From positions 1 to 36,314 of the forward strand of contig JAKSLN010000014.1 in assembly GCA_024401165.1 (NCBI GenBank): 36,314 nt of DNA. The letters are read 5' to 3'. The position numbers and the translations under genes are program-made. The DNA comes from Bacteroidaceae bacterium. GTDB taxonomy: Bacteria > Bacteroidota > Bacteroidia > Bacteroidales > Bacteroidaceae. The notes under the pieces were generated by a model, which had not been told where the DNA came from, did not search any database, and saw only the letters and a list, made by a program, of their open reading frames with translations. This document shows positions 15,590 through 24,046 of this stretch, in pieces. The stretch's first letter is position 1; the number at the start of each line of letters is the position of its first letter.

Positions 15590-16734
15590 ACAAACAAAAC
15601 GAACTGACCGTGCAAAAAATCCTACTTACACTTTTTATGTGCCTATCCGCAACCTGTTTGTTTGCTCAAACTGTGGCAGAGATAGGACAGTCATATGTTA
15701 AGATTCTTCAACAAAACAACTGGGATGCCTTGGAGGTGAACCGGCCCATCCCTGACACGATAGTCGATACGCGTCATCAGTTGTACAGCTACGACGAACT
15801 GCTGGACGACTTGCGCTTGCTGAGGCGCCGTTATCCTTCCGTTATAAAGGTTGAGATGGGCGACACCACCTGTCAGGGACGACCTATCCCCATCGTGCGA
15901 TTTGGCAATCCCAACGCTCCCTACCATATTATGCTAACCGGTTCCATCCATGCCCGCGAGTACATGAGTACGCAACTTGTGATGGCCATGTTGGAACAGT
16001 ATGCCAGAGACTACCGTTATGAGAATTACAAGGGGCATCGCCTTCACGAGATCTTCGACTCTGTGGCACTTGTCATCCTGCCCATGGTCAACCCCGATGG
16101 CGTGATGATTTCGCAGCAGGGTTTCCTGGGTGCTGTGACGAAAAAGGCGAAACTCTTCGTGCTGGATCAGGAACCTTCCTACGATCAGATAAAATCCAAT
16201 GCTAACGGCGTGGATATCAACAGGAACTTCAGAAATGGATTTGGCGATGGCAAGTGGATAAATCGCGTGCCGCACTACTTCTACTATAGTGGGCCGTATG
16301 CGTATTCAGAGGTGGAAAGTCGCCAGATGCTCAAGACTTCGCAAGAGCATGATTACCTTTGTTTCCTCAATTACCATTCGTCGGGAAATGTGATTTATTA
16401 CGGTTGCATGAATGCCTGCGACAGCGTAAATGCGGATGCCTTGCGACTGGCAACCCTCATCCAGAACCATACGGGATTTAAACTGTTCGGGCCTGATTCG
16501 TCCATGCCCAATGGATCGTGGGCCGACGAGGTGGAACTCTGCTACCACCGACCCAGCATGACCATAGAGATAGGCACCCGAAATCCGGTACCTATCGAAC
16601 AGTTCCCTATCATCTTCAATAAGAATCGTTGGGTATGGGCCGATCTTTGCCTCACCTTGATAAGGCAGAGAAACGAGGCAGAAGAAACTGCCTCTGACGA
16701 TGTTGCTCCGACGGATTCTATTCCTGTCTATTAG
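15586..16734 (+). CDS. Secreted M14-family zinc carboxypeptidase, 382 aa
   Basis: Residues 9-27 are a signal peptide (KILLTLFMCLSATCLFAQ), so the enzyme is exported. After a propeptide-like stretch, the M14 domain spans about residues 65-375. The zinc ligands are His122 and Glu125 (IHAREYMSTQ) and His264 (NYHSSG), the substrate-binding Asn-Arg pair is in VDINRNFRNG, and the catalytic Glu328 is in TIEIGT. HARE and TIEIGT are typical of carboxypeptidase A/T and gamma-D-glutamyl-diaminopimelate peptidases, so the substrate may be protein or peptidoglycan peptides. The start overlaps the phosphodiesterase stop. The last 17 bases overlap the end of the convergent MATE gene. No T9SS C-terminal sorting domain is apparent. 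Confidence 0.93.
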   Translation: MNKQNELTVQKILLTLFMCLSATCLFAQTVAEIGQSYVKILQQNNWDALEVNRPIPDTIVDTRHQLYSYDELLDDLRLLRRRYPSVIKVEMGDTTCQGRPIPIVRFGNPNAPYHIMLTGSIHAREYMSTQLVMAMLEQYARDYRYENYKGHRLHEIFDSVALVILPMVNPDGVMISQQGFLGAVTKKAKLFVLDQEPSYDQIKSNANGVDINRNFRNGFGDGKWINRVPHYFYYSGPYAYSEVESRQMLKTSQEHDYLCFLNYHSSGNVIYYGCMNACDSVNADALRLATLIQNHTGFKLFGPDSSMPNGSWADEVELCYHRPSMTIEIGTRNPVPIEQFPIIFNKNRWVWADLCLTLIRQRNEAEETASDDVAPTDSIPVY

Positions 16735-18136
16735 CGGATTCTTTGTCCTTTTTGTTTACCTTGCGAACGAGAAGGTAAAGGAGTGTGAAGGAGCAGAAGA
16801 CGGAGAGCGCGTCGGAAAGGGGGATGGCGTACCAAACGCCGTCCAAACCATAGTAGTGAGGCAGAATCAGAATGCCAGGCACGAGGAAGAGCAACTGGCG
16901 TGAGAGGCTCATGAAGATGCTCTTGCCGGCGTGGCCGATGCTCTGGAAGAAATTGCCAATGACCATTTGCGAACCTACCAATGGTAGCACCATGACGTCG
17001 ATGCGGAAACCGCGGGTGGACATGGCCAGAATCTGCTGTGACTTCTCGCTATCTCCATCGGAGAAAAGACTGGTAAGCAGCTCGGGGCATAACTCGCCAA
17101 CGAGAAAGCCGAGCGTGGTGATGCACGTCGCGGCAAAGATGGCAAAACGGAGTGTCTTCCAGACGCGCGCGTTCTGATGGGCTCCCCAGTTATAACCCAC
17201 GATGGGCTGCATGCCTTGGTTCACACCCATGACGACCATTAGGAAGAGGAAGACCACACCATTCACGATGCTGTAGGCACCCAGCGCACAGTCGCCACCG
17301 TCGGGGATGCCAGAGGCGTCGCCGTACCTTCGCATGCCCTGATTGATGAGCAGGACGACAAGGCAAGCACAGGCGTTGAGGAGGAATGGGGAGAGGCCAA
17401 TGACCAGAATCTGGCGCACTATTTTGAGGCTGATGCGGTAGATGCCTCGCGCCAGGTGGACAAGTTCGCTCTTGCGGCTCAGAATGGCAATTTCCATGCA
17501 AAGACCTATGGCCTGCGCAATGATGGTAGCCCAGGCTGCACCCACGATGCCTGTCTTCATCTGCCAAACAAACAACCAGTCTAACAGGGCGTTAGAGAGC
17601 ACTGTCGTGATGGTGCAAGCCATGGAGAAGGTGGGGTGGCCGGTGGAGCGTATGATGGAGTTGAGTCCAAGATAGTTGTGGGTAATAATGCCTCCTCCCA
17701 GGATGATGAGCATGTAAGGGCGGGCATATTGGATGGTGTTTTCGGATGCCCCGAAGAGGTAGAGAAGAGGGTCGAGGAACAGGAGGCAGACTGCTGTGAC
17801 AAGCAGCGAGATGATGACGTTGAGCGAAATGGTGTTGCCCAGCACTTTCTGTGCGGTGGAGTAGTCACGCTGTCCGAGGCGGATGCTCATCACGGCACTT
17901 GCACCCACGCCGACCATGGCGCCAAAGGCCGCTCCCAGATTCATGAAAGGCATGGTGGCACCCAGGCCGGAAATGGCGTCGGGACCGACGAATCGGCTAA
18001 TGAAGAAGCGGTCAACATTGTTGAGCAGCGAACTGGCTGTCATGGCAATGATGGCGGGTAGGGCGTATTTCAGAAGTAGTTGTCCGATGGGCTGCGTTCC
18101 CAGCTCGGTGGGTACTTTCTTATCCGTGGCGTTCAT
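16718..18136 (-). CDS. MATE-family multidrug/cation exporter, 472 aa
   Basis: MATE transporters export organic cations or drugs across the inner membrane in exchange for sodium or protons. The protein has about twelve hydrophobic segments in two similar halves. The N-terminal IGQLLLKYALPAIIAMTASS and the helix after LGLNSIIRSTGHPTFSM are characteristic, and the second half carries the VMGVNQGMQPIVGYNWGA signature. Length is normal (about 450-480). The start ATG at 18134-18136 lies about 20 bases after the predicted transcription start from the -7 box at 18162-18169. It is convergent with the M14 gene and overlaps it by 17 bases. Substrate cannot be told from sequence. Confidence 0.93.
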   Translation of the reverse strand: MNATDKKVPTELGTQPIGQLLLKYALPAIIAMTASSLLNNVDRFFISRFVGPDAISGLGATMPFMNLGAAFGAMVGVGASAVMSIRLGQRDYSTAQKVLGNTISLNVIISLLVTAVCLLFLDPLLYLFGASENTIQYARPYMLIILGGGIITHNYLGLNSIIRSTGHPTFSMACTITTVLSNALLDWLFVWQMKTGIVGAAWATIIAQAIGLCMEIAILSRKSELVHLARGIYRISLKIVRQILVIGLSPFLLNACACLVVLLINQGMRRYGDASGIPDGGDCALGAYSIVNGVVFLFLMVVMGVNQGMQPIVGYNWGAHQNARVWKTLRFAIFAATCITTLGFLVGELCPELLTSLFSDGDSEKSQQILAMSTRGFRIDVMVLPLVGSQMVIGNFFQSIGHAGKSIFMSLSRQLLFLVPGILILPHYYGLDGVWYAIPLSDALSVFCSFTLLYLLVRKVNKKDKESANRQE

Positions 18137-18161
18137 AGTTTCTATTCATAGTTTCGGGGTG

Positions 18162-18169
18162 CAAAGGTA
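18162..18169 (-). promoter_or_regulatory. -7 promoter box for the MATE gene
   Basis: The minus strand reads TACCTTTG, a full TAnnTTTG match, 25 bases upstream of the MATE start. A TTG lies 23 bases further upstream, slightly beyond the usual spacing. Confidence 0.55.
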
Positions 18170-18180
18170 CAATATTTTAA

Positions 18181-18213
18181 ATTGATAATTGACAATTGAC
18201 AATTGATAATTGG
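18181..18213. repeat. AATTGACAATTGATAATTG repeat
   Basis: Four AATTGA[T/C]A units in tandem form a partly palindromic AT-rich repeat between the two divergent promoters. A related string (AAAATTGTCAATTGATAA) occurs at about 21155-21171 in the mmdC-mmdB spacer. It looks like a dispersed intergenic repeat. Confidence 0.6.
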
Positions 18214-18275
18214 ACTTTTTGCTTTTTTTTAATAAAAAGTTCGCGTACGTATGCGTGAAATCCTTATTATTTTTA

Positions 18276-18283
18276 TACCTTTG
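18276..18283 (+). promoter_or_regulatory. -7 promoter box for the mmd operon
   Basis: TACCTTTG matches TAnnTTTG and lies 48 bases upstream of the mmdA ATG at 18332, predicting a leader of about 40 bases. A consensus TTG at the -33 position is not seen. Confidence 0.6.
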
Positions 18284-18331
18284 CGACCAAATTTTGGAAA
18301 ACAACAATAAATAACCATTTACTAAAACCAA

Positions 18332-19903
18332 ATGAGTAATCAAACAGAAAAGATCAAGGAGCTGATTGAGCTCCGCGCCAAGGCCCGTATCGGTGGTGGC
18401 GAAAAGGCTATTGAGAAGCAGCATGCAAAGGGCAAGTTGACCGCTCGCGAGCGTATCGCCCTGTTGCTCGACGAGGGTAGCTTTGAAGAGATGGACATGT
18501 TCGTTGAGCATCGCTGCACGAACTTCGGTATGGAGAAGAAGCACTATCTGGGTGACGGTGTCGTAACCGGTTGCGGTACGATTGCCGGTCGTCTGGTTTA
18601 CGTCTTCGCACAGGACTTCACCGTTAGCGCTGGTTCATTGTCAGAGATGCTGGCAAGCAAGATCTGCAAGGTGATGGACATGGCAATGAAGGTAGGTGCT
18701 CCCGTTATCGGTCTGAACGACTCGGGTGGTGCCCGTCTGCAGGAAGGTATCAACGCTCTGGCAGGTTATGCTGAGATTTTCCAGCGTAACATCATGGCCA
18801 GCGGTGTCATCCCCCAGATCTCTGGTATCTTCGGTCCCTGTGCTGGTGGTGCAGTTTACTCTCCCGCTCTGACCGACTTCACCCTTATGGTTGAGAACAC
18901 CTCTTACATGTTCCTGACTGGTCCTGGTCCCGTTAAGGCTGTGCTGGGCGAGGTTGTAACCCAGGAGCAGCTGGGTGGCGCAAGCGTTCACGCTACCAAG
19001 AGTGGTGTAACCCACTTCACCGCAAGCAACGATCAGGAGGCCATCGCTATGATCCAGCAGCTGATGAGCTACCTGCCTCAGAACAATATGGAGACCACTC
19101 CCCGCGTGGAGTGCACCGACCCCATCGACCGTATGGAGGACTATCTGAACGAGATCATCCCCGAAAATCCCAACATGCCTTACGACATGTACCAGGTTAT
19201 CGCCGGCATCGTGGACAATGGCGAGTTCTTCGAGGTGCAGCCTAACTTCGCAAAGAACCTGATCATCGGTTTCGCTCGTTTCAATGGCCAGACCGTTGGT
19301 ATCGTTGCCAACCAGCCCAAGCAGCTGGCCGGTGTATTGGACAGCAACTCAAGCCGCAAGGGTGCTCGTTTCGTTCGTACCTGCGATGCTTTCAACATCC
19401 CCATTGTAACCCTCGTTGACGTTCCCGGCTTCTTGCCCGGTACGGCTCAGGAGTACAACGCAGTTATCCTGCACGGTGCGAAGCTGCTCTACGCTTATGG
19501 TGAGTGCACCGTACCCAAGGTTACCGTTACTCTGCGTAAGTCTTACGGTGGTTCACACATCGTTATGTCTTGTAAGCAGTTGCGTGGCGACATCAACTAC
19601 GCATGGCCCAGCTCTGAGATTGCCGTTATGGGTGCAAGCGGTGCTGCTTCTGTACTCTATGCCAAGGATGCCAAGGCTCTCAAGGACGAGGGTAAGGTTG
19701 AGGAGGCTAAGGCTTACATCAAGGAGAAGGAGGCTGAGTATGAGAAGCTCTTCGCTAATCCATATCAGGCTGCAAAGTACGGTTACATCGACGATGTCAT
19801 CGAGCCTCGCAACACTCGCTTCCGCGTAATCCGCGCTCTGGCTCAGCTGGCTAACAAGAAGGTTACCAATCCCGCAAAGAAGCACGGCAATATTCCTCTG
19901 TAA
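18332..19903 (+). CDS. mmdA: Methylmalonyl-CoA decarboxylase carboxyltransferase subunit, 523 aa
   Basis: This subunit transfers the carboxyl group from (S)-methylmalonyl-CoA to biotin on the carrier subunit, releasing propionyl-CoA. Both crotonase-like halves are seen: the N half with [16 protein letters not shown] and [17 protein letters not shown], the C half with [29 protein letters not shown] and [14 protein letters not shown]. Propionyl-CoA carboxylase beta is the close alternative. The decarboxylase reading is preferred because the operon supplies OadG-, biotin-carrier and OadB-like subunits and no biotin carboxylase. It is the first gene after its own promoter. The methylmalonyl-CoA epimerase gene that often precedes it is not in the window. 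Confidence 0.93.
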   Translation: MSNQTEKIKELIELRAKARIGGGEKAIEKQHAKGKLTARERIALLLDEGSFEEMDMFVEHRCTNFGMEKKHYLGDGVVTGCGTIAGRLVYVFAQDFTVSAGSLSEMLASKICKVMDMAMKVGAPVIGLNDSGGARLQEGINALAGYAEIFQRNIMASGVIPQISGIFGPCAGGAVYSPALTDFTLMVENTSYMFLTGPGPVKAVLGEVVTQEQLGGASVHATKSGVTHFTASNDQEAIAMIQQLMSYLPQNNMETTPRVECTDPIDRMEDYLNEIIPENPNMPYDMYQVIAGIVDNGEFFEVQPNFAKNLIIGFARFNGQTVGIVANQPKQLAGVLDSNSSRKGARFVRTCDAFNIPIVTLVDVPGFLPGTAQEYNAVILHGAKLLYAYGECTVPKVTVTLRKSYGGSHIVMSCKQLRGDINYAWPSSEIAVMGASGAASVLYAKDAKALKDEGKVEEAKAYIKEKEAEYEKLFANPYQAAKYGYIDDVIEPRNTRFRVIRALAQLANKKVTNPAKKHGNIPL

Positions 19904-19913
19904 GTAAATCTAA

Positions 19914-19985
19914 AAGTGCCCCGAGTAGCAGCTTGAGTCTTAGCCTTTAACAGGGCAAGGAATCCTTAGGGCTACTCTGGTACTT
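19914..19985 (+). ncRNA. Structured mmdA-mmdD spacer (possible processing or control hairpin)
   Basis: AAGTGCC..GAGTAGC (19914-19929) pairs with GCTACTC.GGTACTT (19971-19985), giving a stem of about 14 pairs with one mismatch and small bulges. A smaller AAGGAATCCTT hairpin sits inside. No T tract follows, so it is unlikely to be a terminator. It may set subunit ratios by RNA processing or stabilise the upstream mRNA. Confidence 0.4.
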
Positions 19986-20003
19986 CCTAAAAAACAGAAT
20001 ACA

Positions 20004-20345
20004 ATGAACATCTTATCAGTAACCGCAGAGACATGGCAACTGGCAGGCATCAGCGTCGGCGTCGTTTTCACGATCCTGCTTGCGCTGGTAGCCGTTCTGG
20101 GCATCTTCACCATCGTGGCCAAAAAGACCAAGGAGAAGACCGCTGCTGTGACGAACAACATCGTCAGCAACATCCAGGCTAACCAGCAGGCTAAGGCCGT
20201 TTCAGGCATCAGCGAACAGGACAAGGCTGCCATTGCCACTGCCGTATATCTTTATTTCAATGATGACCACGACCACGAGAGTGGCGTTCTCACCATCAAC
20301 AACACTCCCAGTAACTGGGGTCACGTACTCAATCCCCGTCTGTAA
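20004..20345 (+). CDS. mmdD: OadG-family small membrane subunit, 113 aa
   Basis: The protein has one membrane segment at about residues 13-38 (GISVGVVFTILLALVAVLGI), a basic patch right after it (AKKTKEKT), a flexible Ala/Gln-rich linker and a C-terminal helix plus a conserved Trp near the end (SNWGHVLNPRL). This is the layout of OadG/MmdD, which holds the soluble carboxyltransferase to the membrane sodium pump. It lies 100 bases after mmdA, across a structured spacer, and 65 bases before the biotin carrier gene. The C-terminal region keeps the pattern IATAVYLYFNDDHDHESG, which I take as the contact with the carboxyltransferase. Confidence 0.88.
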   Translation: MNILSVTAETWQLAGISVGVVFTILLALVAVLGIFTIVAKKTKEKTAAVTNNIVSNIQANQQAKAVSGISEQDKAAIATAVYLYFNDDHDHESGVLTINNTPSNWGHVLNPRL

Positions 20346-20410
20346 TCTCTGAGGACAATTAGCCCAACAGGTCCAAAAGACCAATTACAGACCCAAACAA
20401 AAAAATCAAA

Positions 20411-21133
20411 ATGAAAGAAATTAAGTTCAAGTTGGCTGGTCAGGACTATACCGCACAGGTAGAGGAGGAGAAGGGCGCTGGTGCCCTGAAGGTTACCCTC
20501 AATGGCCAGACTTATAACGTAGAGATCGAAACCGCACAGCACAAGGCACCCGTGGCTAATCCCGCTGCCTCTGCTCCCAAGGCTGCCCAGCAGGGTGGTC
20601 CCGCTAATGTAAATTCAGAGTTGCCTGGTACCGTTACCAAGGTTGTTGCTCAGGCTGGCCAGCACGTTAAGCGTGGTGATGTACTGCTCGTTATCGAGAG
20701 TATGAAGATGGCCAACGACATCGTAAGCGCAGTAGACGGTACTGTACAGCGAGTTGCTGTAAGCGAAGGTGCTAGCGTAAACCAGGGTGACCTCTTGGTT
20801 GAGATGGTTGCTGACTTCGTGGCAGCTGAGGCTCCTGCACTTGCTCCCAAGCCCGCACCTGCTGCTCCCAAGCCCGTTGCTGCACCTGCAGCTCCCGCTG
20901 CTCCCAAGGTTCCTGCTGGTGCCAATGTTGTTACCGCTCCTCTGCCCGGCACCATCACCCAGATCACCGTTAAGGTGGGCGATGTTATCAAGGCTGGAGA
21001 CCAGGTGCTTTTGATGGAGGCCATGAAGATGGAGAACAGTATCACCGCTGAGTCTGCAGGTACCGTAAAGGCTATCCTCGTTGAGGCTGGCAACCAGGTA
21101 CAGAGCGGTCAGGCACTCGTGGAGTTGGGTTAA
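20411..21133 (+). CDS. mmdC: Biotin carrier subunit with two biotinyl domains, 240 aa
   Basis: The carrier moves the carboxyl group between the carboxyltransferase and the membrane decarboxylase on a swinging biotin. An N-terminal domain (1-42) is followed by an Ala/Pro linker and a biotinyl domain at about 66-133 with ESMKMAND (biotin on Lys99). A second Ala/Pro/Lys linker (about 139-168) leads to a second biotinyl domain at about 172-240 with EAMKMENS (Lys206). Carriers of this kind usually have about 120-145 residues and a single domain, so the tandem arrangement is unusual. Both lysine motifs are intact and both domains have the Gly-x-Val-x-x-Gly turns, so both could be biotinylated. The gene sits 50 bases before mmdB. 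Confidence 0.92.
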   Translation: MKEIKFKLAGQDYTAQVEEEKGAGALKVTLNGQTYNVEIETAQHKAPVANPAASAPKAAQQGGPANVNSELPGTVTKVVAQAGQHVKRGDVLLVIESMKMANDIVSAVDGTVQRVAVSEGASVNQGDLLVEMVADFVAAEAPALAPKPAPAAPKPVAAPAAPAAPKVPAGANVVTAPLPGTITQITVKVGDVIKAGDQVLLMEAMKMENSITAESAGTVKAILVEAGNQVQSGQALVELG

Positions 21134-21183
21134 TGATTGAAGGTTCAAAATTGAAAATTGTCAATTGATAACTCACGAGACTT

Positions 21184-22470
21184 ATGAAAAATATTAAATT
21201 CATTTCCCTTCTGGCTCTGCTGATGCTGTTCTGCGCTCCTGCAATGGCTGCTGAGGTCAATGTGTCAGAGGGTCTGAAGAGTTTCTTTAGCGAGATGGGT
21301 ATTGTATCTTTCTTCGTTGATGAAGGTTGGAAGAATCTGGTGATGATCCTCATCGGTTGCTTCCTGCTCTATCTGGCCATCGTGAAGAAGTACGAACCTC
21401 TTCTCTTGCTCCCCATCGCCTTCGGTATGATTCTTACGAATCTGCCTGGCGCCGGTATGTTTGATTCTGAGATGTGGAACAACGAGTTCCTCAATCCCGC
21501 CAGCCCCAACTACCACAGCTATGGTCATGTGATGGCTCATGGCGGTTTGCTGGACGTCCTTTACATTGGTGTTAAGGCCGGAATCTATCCCTGCCTCATC
21601 TTCCTGGGCGTTGGTGCCATGACCGACTTCGGTCCCCTGATTGCCAACCCCAAGAGCCTGCTCCTTGGTGCTGCTGCCCAGATTGGTATCTTTGCCACCT
21701 TCATTGTTACTCAGACTGATCTGCCTTGCTTCGGTTTCGAGCCTGCACAGGCTGCGTCTATCGGTATCATTGGTGGTGCCGACGGTCCTACCGCCATCTT
21801 CTTGACCTCCAAACTGGCTCCCGAGCTGCTTGGTCCCATCGCCGTGGCTGCCTACAGCTACATGGCTCTGGTACCCGTTATCCAGCCCCCCATCATGCGT
21901 GCCCTCACCACCAAGAGTGAGCGTGAGATCCGCATGAAGCAGCTGCGTACCGTCAGCAAGCGCGAGAAGATCATCTTCCCCATCGTGGTAGCTATCATCG
22001 TTAGCCTTGTTGTACCCTCAGCAGCAACCCTTATCGGTTGCCTCATGTTGGGTAACCTGATGAAGGAGAGCGGCGTCGTAGAGCGTCTGAGCAAGGCTGC
22101 ACAGAACGAGTTGAACAACATTGTTGTTATCATGCTCGGTCTTACCGTAGGTGCAACCGCAACCGCTTCTTCATTCATGAACTGGCAGACTGTGGGCATC
22201 CTCGCAGTCGGTATCGTTGCCTTCGGTGTAGGTAGCGCCTGTGGTGTTTTGATGGCTAAGATCATGAACCTCTTCCTCAAGGAGAAAATCAATCCTCTGA
22301 TTGGTTCTGCAGGTGTGAGCGCCGTTCCTATGGCTGCCCGCGTTAGCCAGACCGAGGGTCAGAAGGCTGATCCCCGCAACTTCCTGCTCATGCATGCCAT
22401 GGGCCCCAACGTAGCTGGTGTTATCGGTTCAGCTGTTGCTGCTGGTATCCTGCTCAGCTTCTTGGGCTAA
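21184..22470 (+). CDS. mmdB: Sodium-pumping decarboxylase beta subunit, 428 aa
   Basis: This polytopic inner-membrane subunit decarboxylates carboxybiotin and couples it to outward sodium transport. About ten hydrophobic segments are seen. The family hallmark [17 protein letters not shown] lies near residues 193-210, with the sodium-site Asp in GGADGPT, and a second re-entrant region ends in [20 protein letters not shown]. The first 23 residues ([20 protein letters not shown], then MAAE) look like a cleavable signal peptide, which would place the next residues outside. The gene closes the operon, followed by a strong terminator. Substrate specificity (methylmalonyl-CoA rather than oxaloacetate) is inferred from mmdA. 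Confidence 0.93.
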   Translation: MKNIKFISLLALLMLFCAPAMAAEVNVSEGLKSFFSEMGIVSFFVDEGWKNLVMILIGCFLLYLAIVKKYEPLLLLPIAFGMILTNLPGAGMFDSEMWNNEFLNPASPNYHSYGHVMAHGGLLDVLYIGVKAGIYPCLIFLGVGAMTDFGPLIANPKSLLLGAAAQIGIFATFIVTQTDLPCFGFEPAQAASIGIIGGADGPTAIFLTSKLAPELLGPIAVAAYSYMALVPVIQPPIMRALTTKSEREIRMKQLRTVSKREKIIFPIVVAIIVSLVVPSAATLIGCLMLGNLMKESGVVERLSKAAQNELNNIVVIMLGLTVGATATASSFMNWQTVGILAVGIVAFGVGSACGVLMAKIMNLFLKEKINPLIGSAGVSAVPMAARVSQTEGQKADPRNFLLMHAMGPNVAGVIGSAVAAGILLSFLG

Positions 22471-22484
22471 TATTTATACAAGTT

Positions 22485-22521
22485 AAGGAGTCAGGATTTG
22501 TCCTGGCTCCTTATTTTTTTT
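22485..22521 (+). terminator. Rho-independent terminator of the mmd operon
   Basis: AAGGAGTCAGGA pairs with TCCTGGCTCCTT around a TTTG loop (one G-T pair), followed by ATTTTTTTT. Confidence 0.9.
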
Positions 22522-22548
22522 AATTCCCTTTTTCAAAACAAGAACTCC

Positions 22549-23928
22549 ATGAAAAAACTATTCGTAATCCTAGCTCTAACTTCTTTTGCCTTTAATGGTC
22601 TTGCTCAGACTAAGGCGAAACAGGAGATTCATAACAATATCCTTCTTTCTGCATCCAACTATACAGCGTATGTAGACCCCAGCCCCACTGAGAAATACAC
22701 TCCTGCGCCAAAAGGATATGAACCATTCTACCTCTCTCATTACGGTCGTCACGGTAGTCGCTGGCTGATTGGCAACGGTGAGTATACCGAGGTCATTGAC
22801 GTCCTGCGCCGTGCTGACGAAAGAGGCAAGTTATCGGCCAGAGGCAAAGAACTTTATGACAAGATCAGTCGTTTCTATATTTCAACCGATGCTCGTCATC
22901 GCCTGGGCGAATTGACCGATGTCGGCGAACAACAGCATCATCGCATTGGCAAGCGTCTGACGGAACATTTCCCCGAAATTTTCGGTGCCAAGGATTGCCA
23001 GGTTGATGCTCGAAGCACGGTCGTCATCCGTTGCATCCTGTCTATGGAGGCTGAGTGCGAGGAGCTTTGTCGTTTCAATAAGGACCTCCGCATCCACAAC
23101 GACGTGAGTAACGCCTTCCAGTATTATCTGAATCGTGAACCTTGGGAGAAGCGCCTTCAGGATGCTCGAGGCGAGATGTGGCGCAAAGCAAACTTTGACT
23201 TCCGCAAGGAATATACACACCCTGAACGTTTCTGGAACTCCATCACAAACGATCCGGAATATCGCGACGAGAAACTCACCAGCCGTGGTGACGTGATGCG
23301 CCGCACCTTCGACATTTGTGCCAACATGCAGAGCCACCTCAAGGGCATTTCGCTCTGGGACTATTTTACCGAAGAAGAGATTTATGACCAGTGGCGCATT
23401 CGCAATGTCGACTGGTACGTCAACTACAGTGCCGGTTTGGCACCATTCAGCCAAGCCAACCTTCTGAAGAACTTCCTGGAGACGGCCGACACATGCCTGA
23501 TAGACAGTAAGGCAAAGTCTCCCGTTATGAAAGATGGGACAGAAGGTGCGAGAATCGCTCTCAACCGTGATTATCGAGGCGCTACTTTGCGTTTCGGCCA
23601 CGAAGTAGTCGTAATGCCCATGGCCGCTCTTCTCGAACTGGGAGATTGCTATCCCGAGTGGCCGCTCGACGACTTACGCAACCTTGACAAGGTGTGGGCA
23701 AACTACCGTATCTTCCCCATGGCCAGCAATATACAGCTTATCTTCTATCGTCCCAAAAAGGGAAATGTTGTGAATATGGATGATATTCTTGTCAAGGCCT
23801 TGCTTAACGAGCACGAAGTAAGCCTGCCCGGCGAACCCGTAACCGGTTGCTACTATAGTTGGGGCAAGTTAAGAAGCTATTATCAGGAGAAATTGGACAA
23901 ATATCACGGTATCTCTAGGGTCAAGTAA
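22549..23928 (+). CDS. Secreted histidine-type phosphatase, MINPP-like, 459 aa
   Basis: The protein starts with a signal peptide (MKKLFVILALTSFAFNGLAQ), so it works in the periplasm or outside. The catalytic RHG motif is LSHYGRHGSRW (Arg67-His68-Gly69; His68 is the phosphorylated residue). The distal acid motif is FGHEV (His351-Glu352). Classical acid phosphatases and phytases have His-Asp there, whereas MINPP-type inositol polyphosphate phosphatases, known in gut Bacteroides, have His-Ala-Glu or a similar acid; the His-Glu seen here is nearer the latter. Phytate or another phosphomonoester is the likely substrate. The start is set by the signal peptide; earlier in-frame starts lie inside the preceding terminator. 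The gene has no clear promoter of its own. Confidence 0.88.
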   Translation: MKKLFVILALTSFAFNGLAQTKAKQEIHNNILLSASNYTAYVDPSPTEKYTPAPKGYEPFYLSHYGRHGSRWLIGNGEYTEVIDVLRRADERGKLSARGKELYDKISRFYISTDARHRLGELTDVGEQQHHRIGKRLTEHFPEIFGAKDCQVDARSTVVIRCILSMEAECEELCRFNKDLRIHNDVSNAFQYYLNREPWEKRLQDARGEMWRKANFDFRKEYTHPERFWNSITNDPEYRDEKLTSRGDVMRRTFDICANMQSHLKGISLWDYFTEEEIYDQWRIRNVDWYVNYSAGLAPFSQANLLKNFLETADTCLIDSKAKSPVMKDGTEGARIALNRDYRGATLRFGHEVVVMPMAALLELGDCYPEWPLDDLRNLDKVWANYRIFPMASNIQLIFYRPKKGNVVNMDDILVKALLNEHEVSLPGEPVTGCYYSWGKLRSYYQEKLDKYHGISRVK

Positions 23929-23929
23929 C

Positions 23930-23951
23930 CCTCCCCCCCAAGGATGGGAGG
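23930..23951 (+). terminator. Possible weak terminator hairpin
   Basis: CCTCCC (23930-23935) can pair with GGGAGG (23946-23951) immediately after the phosphatase stop, with a T-containing tract (TTTCTTTTG) some bases later. The stem is only six pairs. Confidence 0.35.
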
Positions 23952-24046
23952 CAGCGTTTCTTTTGACCAAGTTACTTCGCTAAGGAGTTGAAAAGGCATC
24001 GCGCAGCCCAACTATTAATTCTGACTGCTTTGGCTTGATAAGACGT

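Noticed and set aside
15586..16734. T9SS sorting domain on the M14 peptidase
   Set aside because: The C-terminal residues are a short acidic tail (EETASDDVAPTDSIPVY), not the beta-sandwich CTD; export by the signal peptide alone is enough.
18332..19903. Propionyl-CoA carboxylase beta subunit as the name
   Set aside because: No biotin carboxylase gene is adjacent, and the operon contains the membrane sodium-pump subunits of a decarboxylase.
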